From Pseudomonadota bacterium (GTDB lineage Bacteria; Pseudomonadota; Gammaproteobacteria; Burkholderiales; Rhodocyclaceae), in contig JAGTRW010000002.1 in the NCBI GenBank assembly GCA_018262095.1, positions 173,729-237,728 on the forward strand: DNA of 64,000 nucleotides. Reading direction: 5' to 3'. A program made the position numbers and the translations under genes. The stretch's first letter is position 1. Every line of letters starts with the position of its first letter. The notes under the pieces are model-generated. The model did not search any database, was not told the DNA's origin, and saw nothing but the letters and a program-made list of their open reading frames with translations. Below are positions 48,444 to 57,798 of this stretch, piece after piece.

Positions 48444-49691
48444 TTAGCTGCTGCGCAAGCGGACCTGCGGCTCCCGGCCATCGACGATATCGGCGAGCGC
48501 CGTACCTGAACCGCAAGCCATGGTCCAGCCCAGCGTGCCATGGCCGGTGTTGAGATAGAGATTGGCCAGGCGCGAGCGCCCGATGTACGGCACGTTGGAC
48601 GGCGTCGACGGGCGCAGGCCGCACCAGAACTCGGGCTCGCCGGCCGGGTGCAGTTCGGGGAAAAGCTGCTGCGTCCGCTGCCACAAGGCAGCGCAGCGAA
48701 CGTCGTTGAGCTCGGTGTTGTAGCCGTTGAATTCGGCGGTGCCGGCGATCCGCAGACGCTGGCCAAGACGCGAAAAGACCAGTTTGTGCCCGTCGTCGGT
48801 CATCGCCACGCTCGGCGCGACGCTCGACGGCGAGAGCGGAACCGTCGCCGAGTAACCCTTGGCCGGATAGACGGGAAGACCGATTCCCAGCGGACGCAGC
48901 AGCAGCGGCGAATAGCTGCCGAGCGCGACGACGTAGGCATCGGCGCTCACCGACTCGCTGCCGGCGGCGGTCTTGAGCACGGCACCGCTGATGCGGCCGC
49001 CGGCGCTGAGCAGTTGGTCGACCGTGGTGCCGTAGCGGAACTCGACGCCGCGCGCCGCGCACAGCGCGGCAAGCTTGCGCGTGAAGGCCTGCGCATCGCC
49101 CGATTCGTCAGCCGCGGTATAGTCGCCGCCGACCAGCAAGGGACGCGCGGCCTTGAGCGCCGGCTCGATCGCCACGCACTCGTCGGCGCTGATCGTCTGC
49201 CGATCGCAGCCGAACTCGCACATCAGCTTGGCCGCGCCGATCGCGCCGGCGAACTCCTTCTCGTCGGTGTAGACGTGCAGGATGCCGCGTTCGAGATGAT
49301 CGTATTCGATCGCCGTTTCGGCGCGCAGCGCCTTGAGCTGATCGCGGCTATAGAGCGCCAGCGCGACGATGTCGCGCATATTGGCGTAGGTCCGTCCCGG
49401 CGTGCATTCGCGCAGGAAGCGCAAGCTCCAGTCGAACAGCGCGGTATCCCAGCGCAGGCGAAAGAGCAGCGGTGCATCCTCGCGTCCCATCATCGCCAGC
49501 GCGCGCAGCGGCGCATGCGGATTGGACCAGGGTTCGGCGTGCGAAACTGAAATCTGACCGCCGTTGGCGAAACTGGTTTCCAGCCCGGCGCCCGGCTGGC
49601 GATCGACAACGGTGACTTGATGACCGGCTTTGGAGAGATACCACGCGCTACTGACGCCAACGACACCGGCGCCGAAAATCATGACTTTCAA
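48444..49691 (-). CDS. dadA: D-amino acid dehydrogenase small subunit DadA
   Basis: 415-residue FAD enzyme that oxidises D-amino acids such as D-alanine to 2-oxo acids, feeding electrons to the respiratory chain. FAD motif KVMIFGAGVVGVSSAWYLSK; DadA-typical TSFANGGQISVSHAEPWSNP, VYPAKGYSATVPL and a C-terminal HGTLGWTMACGSGTALADI. The TTG at 49691 is preferred as start: it aligns with the usual MKV start and has CAGGAG at the right distance, whereas the internal ATG would cut the first strand. It follows spoT by 2 bp. Confidence 0.93.
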   Translation of the reverse strand: MKVMIFGAGVVGVSSAWYLSKAGHQVTVVDRQPGAGLETSFANGGQISVSHAEPWSNPHAPLRALAMMGREDAPLLFRLRWDTALFDWSLRFLRECTPGRTYANMRDIVALALYSRDQLKALRAETAIEYDHLERGILHVYTDEKEFAGAIGAAKLMCEFGCDRQTISADECVAIEPALKAARPLLVGGDYTAADESGDAQAFTRKLAALCAARGVEFRYGTTVDQLLSAGGRISGAVLKTAAGSESVSADAYVVALGSYSPLLLRPLGIGLPVYPAKGYSATVPLSPSSVAPSVAMTDDGHKLVFSRLGQRLRIAGTAEFNGYNTELNDVRCAALWQRTQQLFPELHPAGEPEFWCGLRPSTPSNVPYIGRSRLANLYLNTGHGTLGWTMACGSGTALADIVDGREPQVRLRSS

Positions 49692-49693
49692 AA

Positions 49694-51874
49694 CTACTCC
49701 TGTTCACGAACGATACGCACAACGTCGGAAATACGGCGCAGCCCGCGCATCAATAAGGCCAGTTGCGGACGGCCTGAAACCTGGACGAGAAAGTGCAACT
49801 CGGTGTACAAGCCGAGCGTTTTCTCGTCCATGCTGACATGCTCGATGTTGACGCCGGCCTGCGAAATCCCCGTCGCGACGCGCCCGAGCACGCCACGAAC
49901 GTTCTTGGCGGTGACCCGGATGCGCACATCGAAGAGTTGTCCGGGAGCCGGCTCCCATTCAACGTGAATCCAGTTCTGCGGCTCGCTGCTGCGCGATTTT
50001 CGGGCCGTCTGACAGGCATGGGTATGGATGCGCAAGCCCTGCCCCTTGCGCAGCAGGCCGATGATCGGGTCGCCGGGAATCGGCTTGCAGCACGACGCCA
50101 GTTGAATGACCACGCCCTCGCTGCCGCGGATCACCAGCGGCTTGGAAACCGCAGGGTCGGTCTGCGGCACTTCGTCCTGGGCCGCCAGGCGATGCGCCAG
50201 AACGCCGGCCAGGCTGCGTCCCAGGCCGATATCGGAGAACAGTTCGCGGCGCGATTTTTTACCCGAATCGCGAATCACCTGATCCCAGACGGCGACCGGG
50301 ATCGCCGAGGGGGTCACGCCGAGCGTCTGCAACTCCTGATTGAGCATGCTTTCGCCGAGCGCACTCGAGCCGTCCTGCTGGATGGCCTTGAGAAACTGGC
50401 GGATCTTGCTGCGCGCGCGGCCGGTCTTGACATAGGTCAGCCACGCCGGATTCGGGCTGGCATGCGGCGCCGTAATGATATCGACCTGATTGCCGTTGGC
50501 TAGTTCGGCGGACAACGGAATCAGCTCGTGGTCGATGCGTGCGGCGACGCAGCGGTGGCCGATGTCGGTGTGCACGGCGTAGGCGAAGTCGATCACCGTC
50601 GCGCCGCGCGGCAGCGCCAGAATCTTTCCCTTGGGCGTGAACACATAGACTTCGTCGGGGAAGAGGTCGACCTTGACGTGCTCGAGAAACTCGGACGAAT
50701 CGCCGGCCGAACTTTGCAGTTCAAGCAGCGACTGCAACCATTTGTGCATCTTGACCTGCAGGTTGGCGCCGGACTCCTCGCTGTCCTTGTAGAGCCAGTG
50801 CGAGGCGATTCCCTCTTCGGCCAGATGGTGCATGCTCTGCGTGCGGATCTGAATTTCGATCGGCGTACCGTAGGGGCCGATCAGCGTCGTATGCAAGGAC
50901 TGATAGCCATTGCCCTTGGGAATCGCGATGTAATCCTTGAATTTTCCGGGAACCGGCTTGTAACGCGAATGCAGCGCGCCGAGCGCCAGGTAGCAGCTCG
51001 GAATATCTTTGACGATGATGCGAAAGCCGTAGATGTCGAGCACCTGGGAGAAACTGAGGTGCTTGTCGACCATCTTGCGGTAGATCGAATAGAGGCTCTT
51101 TTCGCGGCCGAACACGCCGGCTTCGATGTTCGCCTCGGCCAGCTTGCTGCGGATGCCGTCGAGGATCTTGCCCAGCAGTTCGCGCCGATTGCCGCGCACC
51201 GCCTTGATCGCGCGCGTCAGCACGCGAAAACGCAGCGGATAGATCTGCTTGAACGAGAGGTCCTGCAGTTGCCGCGAGATGTTGTTGAGTCCGAGCCGGG
51301 TGGCGATCGGCACGTAGATTTCGAGCGTTTCACGCGCGACGCGCCGGCGTTTGTCAGGCCGGACATGCGCCATCGTCTGCAGGTTGTGCAAGCGGTCGGC
51401 GAGCTTGATGAGCACGATGCGCAGGTCGCGCGCCATGGCCATCAGCATCTTGCGGAAGTTCTCGGCCTGCGCGTCCTGATACGACTGGAATTCTATTTTT
51501 TCGAGCTTCGACAGCCCGTCGACCAAGTCGGCGACCTGTTTGCCAAAGCGCGCCGTGATCTCGGCTTTGGAGACCGCGGTATCCTCCATGACGTCATGGA
51601 GCAGCGCGGCGACGATCGCCTGCGCGTCCATCCGCCATTCGGCGAGCGCGCCGGCGACCGCCAGCGGATGGGTGATATAGGGTTCGCCCGAGAGGCGCTG
51701 CTGCCCTTGGTGCGCCTGCTCGCTGAAGCGATACGCCTCGACGATCAGGGCTATTTCGTCGGGGTCAAGATAGCTTAGGGTATCGACAAAGACCCGGTAC
51801 GCCGGATCCTCGTTCTGGTAGACGGTCTTATCCGACGGTGGGGCGCTGGCAGAGTTGGCGGCGTCGGGACTCAC
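49694..51874 (-). CDS. spoT: Bifunctional (p)ppGpp synthetase/hydrolase SpoT (RSH)
   Basis: 726-residue stringent-response enzyme. The HD hydrolase domain (AHQGQQRLSGEPYITHPLAV, ALLHDVMEDT, LADRLHNLQTM) is intact. The synthetase domain (FGREKSLYSIYRKMVDKHLS, FKDYIAIPKGNGYQSLHTTL) is followed by TGS (VFTPKGKILALPRGATVIDF), a helical/zinc region (VVIQLASCCKPIPGD) and C-terminal ACT. A GTG start is used, 30 bp after rpoZ. The gmk-rpoZ-spoT order is conserved in many proteobacteria. Confidence 0.96.
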   Translation of the reverse strand: MSPDAANSASAPPSDKTVYQNEDPAYRVFVDTLSYLDPDEIALIVEAYRFSEQAHQGQQRLSGEPYITHPLAVAGALAEWRMDAQAIVAALLHDVMEDTAVSKAEITARFGKQVADLVDGLSKLEKIEFQSYQDAQAENFRKMLMAMARDLRIVLIKLADRLHNLQTMAHVRPDKRRRVARETLEIYVPIATRLGLNNISRQLQDLSFKQIYPLRFRVLTRAIKAVRGNRRELLGKILDGIRSKLAEANIEAGVFGREKSLYSIYRKMVDKHLSFSQVLDIYGFRIIVKDIPSCYLALGALHSRYKPVPGKFKDYIAIPKGNGYQSLHTTLIGPYGTPIEIQIRTQSMHHLAEEGIASHWLYKDSEESGANLQVKMHKWLQSLLELQSSAGDSSEFLEHVKVDLFPDEVYVFTPKGKILALPRGATVIDFAYAVHTDIGHRCVAARIDHELIPLSAELANGNQVDIITAPHASPNPAWLTYVKTGRARSKIRQFLKAIQQDGSSALGESMLNQELQTLGVTPSAIPVAVWDQVIRDSGKKSRRELFSDIGLGRSLAGVLAHRLAAQDEVPQTDPAVSKPLVIRGSEGVVIQLASCCKPIPGDPIIGLLRKGQGLRIHTHACQTARKSRSSEPQNWIHVEWEPAPGQLFDVRIRVTAKNVRGVLGRVATGISQAGVNIEHVSMDEKTLGLYTELHFLVQVSGRPQLALLMRGLRRISDVVRIVREQE

Positions 51875-51904
51875 GATGAAGCACCACGTACCTGCCGCGG
51901 TCGG

Positions 51905-52111
51905 TCAGGCGTGACCGCGGTTGAGAACTTCCAGACCGTACATGCCCAGCGCCAGCTCGCGCAGCGCAATCACGGTTGGCTTGTCGCGGTCGGCATCGAC
52001 CATCGGGGTGGCACCTGAGGTGATCTGACGCGCGCGATAAGTCGCCGCGAGAGTCATCTGGAAACGGTTGGGAATGAACTGTGTGCAGTCCTCTACGGTG
52101 ACTCGTGCCAT
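51905..52111 (-). CDS. rpoZ: RNA polymerase omega subunit RpoZ
   Basis: 68-residue omega subunit with [20 protein letters not shown] and the [10 protein letters not shown] helix. It assists RNA polymerase assembly and, in many bacteria, ppGpp sensing. It sits between gmk (10-bp gap) and spoT in one operon, with AGGAC upstream of the ATG. Slightly shorter than E. coli RpoZ (91 residues), as usual for this lineage. Confidence 0.96.
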   Translation of the reverse strand: MARVTVEDCTQFIPNRFQMTLAATYRARQITSGATPMVDADRDKPTVIALRELALGMYGLEVLNRGHA

Positions 52112-52121
52112 GTTTCTCGTC

Positions 52122-52730
52122 CTAAAGTAGTGTCGCGAACAACGCCGCGTGTCGCTGGCGCTGGGTTTTATACTGAAGTCGCGAGGCGCTGACCACGCAG
52201 ATCAGATTGCCGAGCGCCTGTTGCAGATCATCGTTGATGATAACATAGTCGAATTCATCCACATGCCGCATCTCGTCTCGCGCCGCGGCAATTCGGCGGG
52301 CGATGATCTCGGCAGAGTCGGTACCCCGACCCGACAACCTTTGCTTGAGCGCCTCGAGCGAAGGCGGCAGGATGAATATCCCGACCGCTTCCGGGAATGA
52401 TTTGCGCACCTGCTGCGCGCCCTGCCAGTCGATCTCGAGCAACACATCGCTGCCCGCGCTCATCTGCGCTTCGATCCAGCGCTTCGAAGTCCCATAGTAG
52501 TTGCCATGGACCTCGGCCCACTCGAGAAACTCGCCGCGGCTGACCATTTCGAGAAAACTCTCGACGTCGACGAAATGGTATTCGCGGCCGTCCTCTTCGC
52601 CAGAACGCGGCGCCCGCGTGGTGGTCGAAATGGAAACGCGAATTCCCGGGTCTTTCTCGAACAGCAAACGGACCAGCGTCGTTTTTCCTGCGCCCGACGG
52701 GGCGGCGACAACATAAAGATGACCGATCAT
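52122..52730 (-). CDS. gmk: Guanylate kinase Gmk
   Basis: 202-residue kinase that turns GMP into GDP. P-loop [12 protein letters not shown] at the start; GMP-binding [20 protein letters not shown] and [37 protein letters not shown]. It is the first gene of gmk-rpoZ-spoT and complete. Confidence 0.97.
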   Translation of the reverse strand: MIGHLYVVAAPSGAGKTTLVRLLFEKDPGIRVSISTTTRAPRSGEEDGREYHFVDVESFLEMVSRGEFLEWAEVHGNYYGTSKRWIEAQMSAGSDVLLEIDWQGAQQVRKSFPEAVGIFILPPSLEALKQRLSGRGTDSAEIIARRIAAARDEMRHVDEFDYVIINDDLQQALGNLICVVSASRLQYKTQRQRHAALFATLL

Positions 52731-52869
52731 GAACTTGGACCTGAGCTAGTGGAACACTATTGACTGGCTGAATTGTACCCGCGAACGCAGGCGAATCTCT
52801 TTCCTGGACGACACCGGCGATAAAGGCGAGAATCAAGGCATCGTCGGGTTTATTGCACAGGAAAGATCC

Positions 52870-53208
52870 ATGTCGAAGAGAACGCTGTTGCTGCTTGCGG
52901 CCTTGATCGCCACCGGCGCCACTGCCGCTCCGGTAAAGATCGTCGGCTTTGACGACATGTCCTGCCGCGCGTGGGTCAAATCGAAGGACGATGGTGAGCA
53001 AAGAAAAATCTACCTGGCCTGGATACGCGGCGTGCTGACCGGACACAACTATGCCAACCAGGGCCAGCAGGTGTCGTCGATATCGAGTGGAACGGTCGAG
53101 AACTTCATCGACCGTTACTGCGTCGAGAAGCCGCTTGGCGAGTTTTCCGACGCCGCGCTACGCATGAGCGACAAGTTTTCCGGACGCAACGAGCCGATCA
53201 GCAAGTAA
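52870..53208 (+). CDS. Small secreted protein of unknown function
   Basis: 112-residue protein with a clear signal peptide (LLLLAALIATGATA). The mature part has two Cys (MSCRAWVKSK and DRYCVEKP) that could form a disulfide, a layout seen in HdeA/Rap1a-like small periplasmic proteins, but no firm family match. It is a single gene divergent from gmk. The upstream sequence CAGGAAAGATCC could serve as a ribosome site. Confidence 0.7.
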   Translation: MSKRTLLLLAALIATGATAAPVKIVGFDDMSCRAWVKSKDDGEQRKIYLAWIRGVLTGHNYANQGQQVSSISSGTVENFIDRYCVEKPLGEFSDAALRMSDKFSGRNEPISK

Positions 53209-53283
53209 GCGGACGGCCGCCATCAATCACTCGCAACACCGGTCACCGAGCGCGATAGGCCGGACTTCTCAGCGCGTCCAGAT

Positions 53284-53320
53284 AAAATGGATTGACGATC
53301 CATTTTTCACGACATAGAGT
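53284..53320 (+). promoter_or_regulatory. Promoter with overlapping palindrome upstream of tctC (system 2)
   Basis: AAAATGGAT and ATCCATTTT (53284-53292, 53298-53306) form a perfect 9-bp inverted repeat with a 5-base centre. TTGACG at 53292-53297 can be the -35, with TAGAGT (53315-53320) as -10 at 17 bp. An operator over the -35 implies repression. No regulator gene is adjacent. Confidence 0.6.
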
Positions 53321-53423
53321 GTGAACCGTGCGCGGGGTGGCAGTGCGAGCTTGGAGACTCGTGCTACCGGTTGCCACGCAGCATCCCATCCCAAAACAGC
53401 ATCAATAAAGAGGAGTTAGACCC

Positions 53424-54383
53424 ATGAAACGCAGAACAATGCTTGTCGGTATTGTGGCGATGGTCGCCAGTGCATTCGCCGCTCCGGCGATGGCCGCCTT
53501 CCCCGAAAAACCGGTTACCGTGATTTGTCCGTGGGCTCCCGGCGGCGGTACCGACGTCCTGCTTCGCGCGCTCTCTAAGGAAGCGGAAAAATTCCTCGGA
53601 CAAAGCATTACTGTCGTCAATCAAACTGGCGGCGCCGGTGCCATCGGCCATAACGCCATCCGCGCAGCGCGGCCTGACGGATACACCGTCGGCATGATTA
53701 CTTTCGAACTTAACTCGCTGCCGCCGCAAGGCTTGGTTCCCTTCACCTGGAAGAATTTTGATCCGATGATGCGCATCAACTCGGATCCAGCAGCGCTGAC
53801 CGTCAGAAAAGACGCGCCGTACAACACCGTTCGCGGCTTCATCGACTATGCCAAAGCGCACCCCGACGAAATCACTATCGGTAACTCGGCACCAGGGTCC
53901 GTATGGCACATCGCCGCCGGCCTGGTCGCCGACAAGACCGGAATCAAGGTCAAGCACGTGCCGTTTGACGGCGCCGCTCCGGCCGTAACGTCTTTGGTCG
54001 GCGGCCACCTCACGGCGGTCGCCGTTTCGGTAGCGGAAGTACGCGGGCAGGTGCAAGCCGGCAACCTCAAAATTCTCGGCGTGATGTCCGCCGAACGCGA
54101 CAAGATTTTCCCTGACGTGCCGACTTTCAAGGAACAGGGCGTCAATGTCGAGTTCTATACGTGGCGCGGACTCGGACTGCCCAAGGGCGTTCCGCCGGCG
54201 ATCAAGACGAAGCTGAGCGACGCGTTCAAGAAAGCCATGGATGCTCCGGCGTTCAAAGAGCTTGCCGCCAAGGCTTCGCTCAACCTCGCTTATCAGGACA
54301 GCGCTGACTTCACCAAGTTCCTTGACCAGAACTACAAGGATGTCGAGGCGGTGATGAAGAGTATCGGTCTGGCTAAAAAATAG
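53424..54383 (+). CDS. tctC: TTT-family solute-binding protein TctC (system 2)
   Basis: 319-residue periplasmic receptor. A signal peptide ends APAMAA; then FPEKPVTVICPWAPGGGTDV, VVNQTGGAGAIGHNAIRAAR and GHLTAVAVSVAEVRGQVQAG cover the family pattern. A GAGGAG lies before the start. It begins a stand-alone tctC-tctB-tctA operon with no enzyme or regulator gene attached, so the ligand cannot be inferred. Confidence 0.94.
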   Translation: MKRRTMLVGIVAMVASAFAAPAMAAFPEKPVTVICPWAPGGGTDVLLRALSKEAEKFLGQSITVVNQTGGAGAIGHNAIRAARPDGYTVGMITFELNSLPPQGLVPFTWKNFDPMMRINSDPAALTVRKDAPYNTVRGFIDYAKAHPDEITIGNSAPGSVWHIAAGLVADKTGIKVKHVPFDGAAPAVTSLVGGHLTAVAVSVAEVRGQVQAGNLKILGVMSAERDKIFPDVPTFKEQGVNVEFYTWRGLGLPKGVPPAIKTKLSDAFKKAMDAPAFKELAAKASLNLAYQDSADFTKFLDQNYKDVEAVMKSIGLAKK

Positions 54384-54406
54384 TCTTTCGTCATAAATAA
54401 CCCCAT

Positions 54407-54438
54407 GAGGCAAGCTGCTTGATGGCTTGCCTCTTTTT
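54407..54438 (+). terminator. Intrinsic terminator/attenuator between tctC and tctB (system 2)
   Basis: A 9-bp stem (GAGGCAAGC / GCTTGCCTC, 54407-54415 and 54425-54433) followed directly by TTTTT. Because tctB and tctA follow on the same strand, partial read-through is expected. Confidence 0.85.
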
Positions 54439-54489
54439 ATAAGCTTGCTTCAACGGCATTTGTAGCCAAGGAATCATTCAGAGGGAATA

Positions 54490-54954
54490 ATGAAAACTGC
54501 GGACCTAATCGGTGGCAGCTCAGGAATTGCGCTGGGCGCCTACGTTTTGTATGAGGGCTCAAAAATGCCGGCCGATCTGATCATGAAGATCGGGCCCAGC
54601 TATTTTCCAGATGTTCTGGCCATCGGCCTGATTTTTTTCAGCCTCATCCTAATCATTTATGCGCTGCTCGGACGTGCCAAAGGCCAAGCAGAGGCGATCA
54701 GATTCAAGGACAAGGGCATTCAGCGGGCACTGATTTCTCTGCTCGCCATCGTCGCCTACGCGGTGTTGCTTGACCAGCTGGGTTATCCGATCGTAACCGT
54801 CTTGTTGGTCGCTGGCATCATGATCTTGCTCGGCAAACGTAGTCCGCTGCAAATTGCCGGAGTCTCGCTGGCAACGACGTTTGTGGTCTGGCTGCTTTTC
54901 GCCAAGTTGCTCATGCTCTCGATGCCGATGGGTATCCTCGAAGATCTCGTTTAG
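54490..54954 (+). CDS. tctB: TTT small membrane subunit TctB (system 2)
   Basis: 154-residue protein with four hydrophobic helices and the KIGPSYFPDVLAIGLIFFSL motif typical of TctB. Complete, unlike system 1. AGAGGGA lies before the start, and tctA follows after 28 bp. Confidence 0.92.
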   Translation: MKTADLIGGSSGIALGAYVLYEGSKMPADLIMKIGPSYFPDVLAIGLIFFSLILIIYALLGRAKGQAEAIRFKDKGIQRALISLLAIVAYAVLLDQLGYPIVTVLLVAGIMILLGKRSPLQIAGVSLATTFVVWLLFAKLLMLSMPMGILEDLV

Positions 54955-54982
54955 GCCAGCCAACTATTTCTGGAAGTAAAAA

Positions 54983-56506
54983 ATGGATTTTGATTTCGCA
55001 CTTCTTTATCACAGTTTCGGCAACGTCATGCTCGATTGGCATGTACTGCTGGCGATTTTTATCGGCGTGACCGGCGGTATCACGATCGGCGCATTGCCGG
55101 GACTCACCGCGACGATGGGCGTCGCGCTGCTGGTTCCCTTCACCTTCGGACGGCCGCCGGTTGAGAGTCTGGGAATGCTGCTCGGCATCTATTGCGGCGG
55201 GATGTACGGCGGGTCGATTTCGGCGATCCTGATTCGTACGCCCGGAACGCCGGCGGCGGCGGCAACGGTACTCGAAGGTTATCCGATGGGGCAACGCGGC
55301 GAAGCGGGCCGCGCGCTGGCCATGGCGCTGTTCGCGTCGTTTAGCGGCGGCATGTTCGGAGCGCTGGTGATGACCTTTTTGTCGCCCTATGTCGCGGGGG
55401 TAGCACTCGAATTCAGCTATGTTGAATACTTCGCACTGGCGCTCTTTGGCCTGTCGGTCATCATTTCGATTTCCGGCACATCGATCATCAAGGGCGTCAT
55501 GGCCGGACTTTTCGGCCTGGTACTGTCGACCATCGGCATGGACCCGATCTCGGGCTATCCGCGCTTCACTTTTGGGGTGATCGATCTGATGGAGGGGCCG
55601 TCGTTCATCCCGACGCTGATCGGTCTCTTCGCCGTCGCCGAGCTTTTCTCGAATATCGAGAAGATGGGCGTGACGGAGAAAATCAAAGCACGGATAGGGC
55701 AGTATTTTCCAAGTTTGGCCGACATCAAGACGTCGGCGCCCAATATCCTCAAGTCGAGCGCAATCGGTACCATCGTCGGCGCTATCCCGGGCGCTGGCGG
55801 AGATATCGCGGCCTTCGTTTCGTACGCCGAAGCCAAGCGCTCGTCCCGACATCCTGAGAAGTTCGGCACGGGTCTCATCGAAGGCGTCGCCGCGACCGAA
55901 TCGGCGAATAATGCCTGTTCGGGCGGCGCCATGATCCCGTTGCTGTCGCTTGGCGTTCCCGGCGATGCGGTGACGGCGGTACTGCTCGGTGCTTTCATCG
56001 TTCAGGGGCTGCAACCTGGCCCGCTGCTCTATAAAGAGCACATGGACATCGTCTATAACGTTTTCGCCGCAATGATCGTCGCCAACGTCGCCATGCTAGT
56101 CGTCGGTGCTTTTGGCGTGCGCTTCTTTGCCAGAGTCATCGGCATCCAGAAGGAAATCCTGATTCCGATCATCTTCGTGCTCTCGCTTTGCGGCTCCTAT
56201 GCCATGCGCCAGAACGTTTTTGATGTCTATCTGACGATCGGCTTCGGTGTCATTGGCTATCTCATGCAGCGTTATGATTACCCGCTCTCGCCAATTCTGC
56301 TGGCGCTGATTCTGGGCCCAATGGCTGAAGCCAACTTGCGGCGCTCGATGGTCGTCTCCGGTGGCGATTGGCACATCCTCGTCAGCCGCCCGATTGCCGT
56401 CAGCTTGATGGTCCTCGGCGTGGCCTTCATGGTCGCCTCGGTGTTCAATCACAAGCGCATCGAAAAGCGCCTCGCCGAAGCGCGCCTAGCTGACACTACC
56501 CCTTGA
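54983..56506 (+). CDS. tctA: TTT large membrane subunit TctA (system 2)
   Basis: 507-residue permease with about 10-12 helices. It carries both family signatures: the N-terminal GGITIGALPGLTATMGVALL and YCGGMYGGSISAILIRTPGT, and the central AIPGAGGDIAAFVSYAEAKR. It couples proton or sodium flux to uptake of the TctC ligand. Its full N-terminus shows what system 1 TctA has lost. Confidence 0.95.
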   Translation: MDFDFALLYHSFGNVMLDWHVLLAIFIGVTGGITIGALPGLTATMGVALLVPFTFGRPPVESLGMLLGIYCGGMYGGSISAILIRTPGTPAAAATVLEGYPMGQRGEAGRALAMALFASFSGGMFGALVMTFLSPYVAGVALEFSYVEYFALALFGLSVIISISGTSIIKGVMAGLFGLVLSTIGMDPISGYPRFTFGVIDLMEGPSFIPTLIGLFAVAELFSNIEKMGVTEKIKARIGQYFPSLADIKTSAPNILKSSAIGTIVGAIPGAGGDIAAFVSYAEAKRSSRHPEKFGTGLIEGVAATESANNACSGGAMIPLLSLGVPGDAVTAVLLGAFIVQGLQPGPLLYKEHMDIVYNVFAAMIVANVAMLVVGAFGVRFFARVIGIQKEILIPIIFVLSLCGSYAMRQNVFDVYLTIGFGVIGYLMQRYDYPLSPILLALILGPMAEANLRRSMVVSGGDWHILVSRPIAVSLMVLGVAFMVASVFNHKRIEKRLAEARLADTTP

Positions 56507-56522
56507 CAGGATAATGCTTCAG

Positions 56523-56559
56523 AAAGGGCCGGTCCGACTTGACGTCGCACCGGCCCTTT
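56523..56559 (+). terminator. Hairpin after tctA (system 2)
   Basis: An 11-bp stem (AAAGGGCCGGT / ACCGGCCCTTT, 56523-56533 and 56549-56559) with a 15-base loop, 16 bp after the tctA stop. The 3' side ends in TTT only. Confidence 0.65.
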
Positions 56560-56653
56560 GGCATTTCCGTCAGCCCGTTGTCCACGCTCTCGGCGCGTCG
56601 AAGCGCCGGCGCACGTACCCACCGAACTGACTTTTACACATTTTATTTACATA

Positions 56654-56703
56654 TTGACAGCAGAAATCGAACTTTGAATAATCGTTGTGTAAACGTTTCC
56701 ACA
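56654..56703 (+). promoter_or_regulatory. Promoter and LacI-type operator of the lacI-tct operon
   Basis: TTGACA (56654-56659), 17-bp spacer, AATAAT (56677-56682). Just downstream lies TGTGTAAACGTTTCCACA (56686-56703), an 18-bp palindrome with one mismatch and the AACGTT centre typical of LacI-family sites. Its place at the transcription start fits autorepression. Confidence 0.82.
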
Positions 56704-56719
56704 ACGAGGGCGCCAGATC

Positions 56720-57760
56720 GTGACCACGCCGGCCAAGGCTAGAAAATCGGTGACCATCAAGGACGTGGCCAGAAAGGCCGGGACGTCGATCGCTACGGTG
56801 TCCTACGTCTTCAGCAATGCCGAACGCTATCTGCGGCCCGAACTGCGAGAGCGGGTCCAGGCCGCTGCCGCCGAGATCGGCTACGTCAAAAATGCCGCTG
56901 CCAGCAGCATCAAGGGGAAGCGCCGTGGGATCCTGGCCATTGTCGTCGCCCAGTTCGGCAACAGCTTTTTCACGCGCATGTGCGTCGAAATCGTTTCGAT
57001 TGCGCGCCAGGCCGGCTATGTCGTCACGCTGTGCAACAGCGACGAAGACCCCGAGCAGGAACGCATCATTCTCGAACGCCTGGTTGAGCAACGAATCGAC
57101 GGTTGCATCCTCTGTCCCGCGCTTTCGCTCGAAGCGAATACCGAGTTACTGCGCCGTCACCGAATTCCCTATGTCATTCTCGAACGGTCCTTTCCCGACT
57201 CGTCGATGACGCACAACTTCGTCGGTCACGACAATTTCCAGTCGGGTTATTTGGCAACGCTTCAGCTGCTCGCAGCGGGGCACCGGCGAATCGCCTTTTC
57301 CGGCTGGGACTCGCCGATCCCCAATGTTCGCGAACGGGTCGATGGCTATCAGGCCGCGCTACGCGAGTATGGCGTCGCAGTCGACAATGAACTGGTGCTG
57401 ACCGACGAACTCTCGGCCGACGCTGGACGGCGGATGGGCGCCCAGTTGATGGCCTCAGGCGTCAGCGCGGCGGTACTCGGCCATCACGAAACCGCCAAGG
57501 GGGCGCTGCTGCATTTTCAGGATCATGGACTTCGCTGGCCTGAGGACCTGTCGCTGGTGATGATCGGCACTCCCGAATGGGCGGGGGTTCTGCTGCCCCA
57601 GCTGACCTGCATCGAGCGCCCGGAACACGAAATGGCCGTCGCCTCGGCGGAGTTATTGCTCAGTTCAATAGAAGCGCCAGATCACCCGCCGCTCAGCCAG
57701 TTGTTCCACTGCACGGCAAAGGAAGGCAAGTCGGTTCTCGCAAGGTCGCAACTCCCGTAG
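56720..57760 (+). CDS. LacI-family transcriptional regulator
   Basis: 346-residue repressor. The N-terminal HTH is VTIKDVARKAGTSIATVSYV with the hinge AAASSIKGKR; a periplasmic-binding-like effector domain follows (GILAIVVAQFGNSFFTRMCV, RIAFSGWDSPIPNVRERVDG). The GTG start fits the HTH position. It is the first gene of a seven-gene operon (38 bp to tctC), so it regulates its own transcript through the palindrome at 56686-56703. Confidence 0.94.
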   Translation: MTTPAKARKSVTIKDVARKAGTSIATVSYVFSNAERYLRPELRERVQAAAAEIGYVKNAAASSIKGKRRGILAIVVAQFGNSFFTRMCVEIVSIARQAGYVVTLCNSDEDPEQERIILERLVEQRIDGCILCPALSLEANTELLRRHRIPYVILERSFPDSSMTHNFVGHDNFQSGYLATLQLLAAGHRRIAFSGWDSPIPNVRERVDGYQAALREYGVAVDNELVLTDELSADAGRRMGAQLMASGVSAAVLGHHETAKGALLHFQDHGLRWPEDLSLVMIGTPEWAGVLLPQLTCIERPEHEMAVASAELLLSSIEAPDHPPLSQLFHCTAKEGKSVLARSQLP

Positions 57761-57798
57761 TTCAAACGAACGATTTTTACTGGTGGAGGTATTCAACT

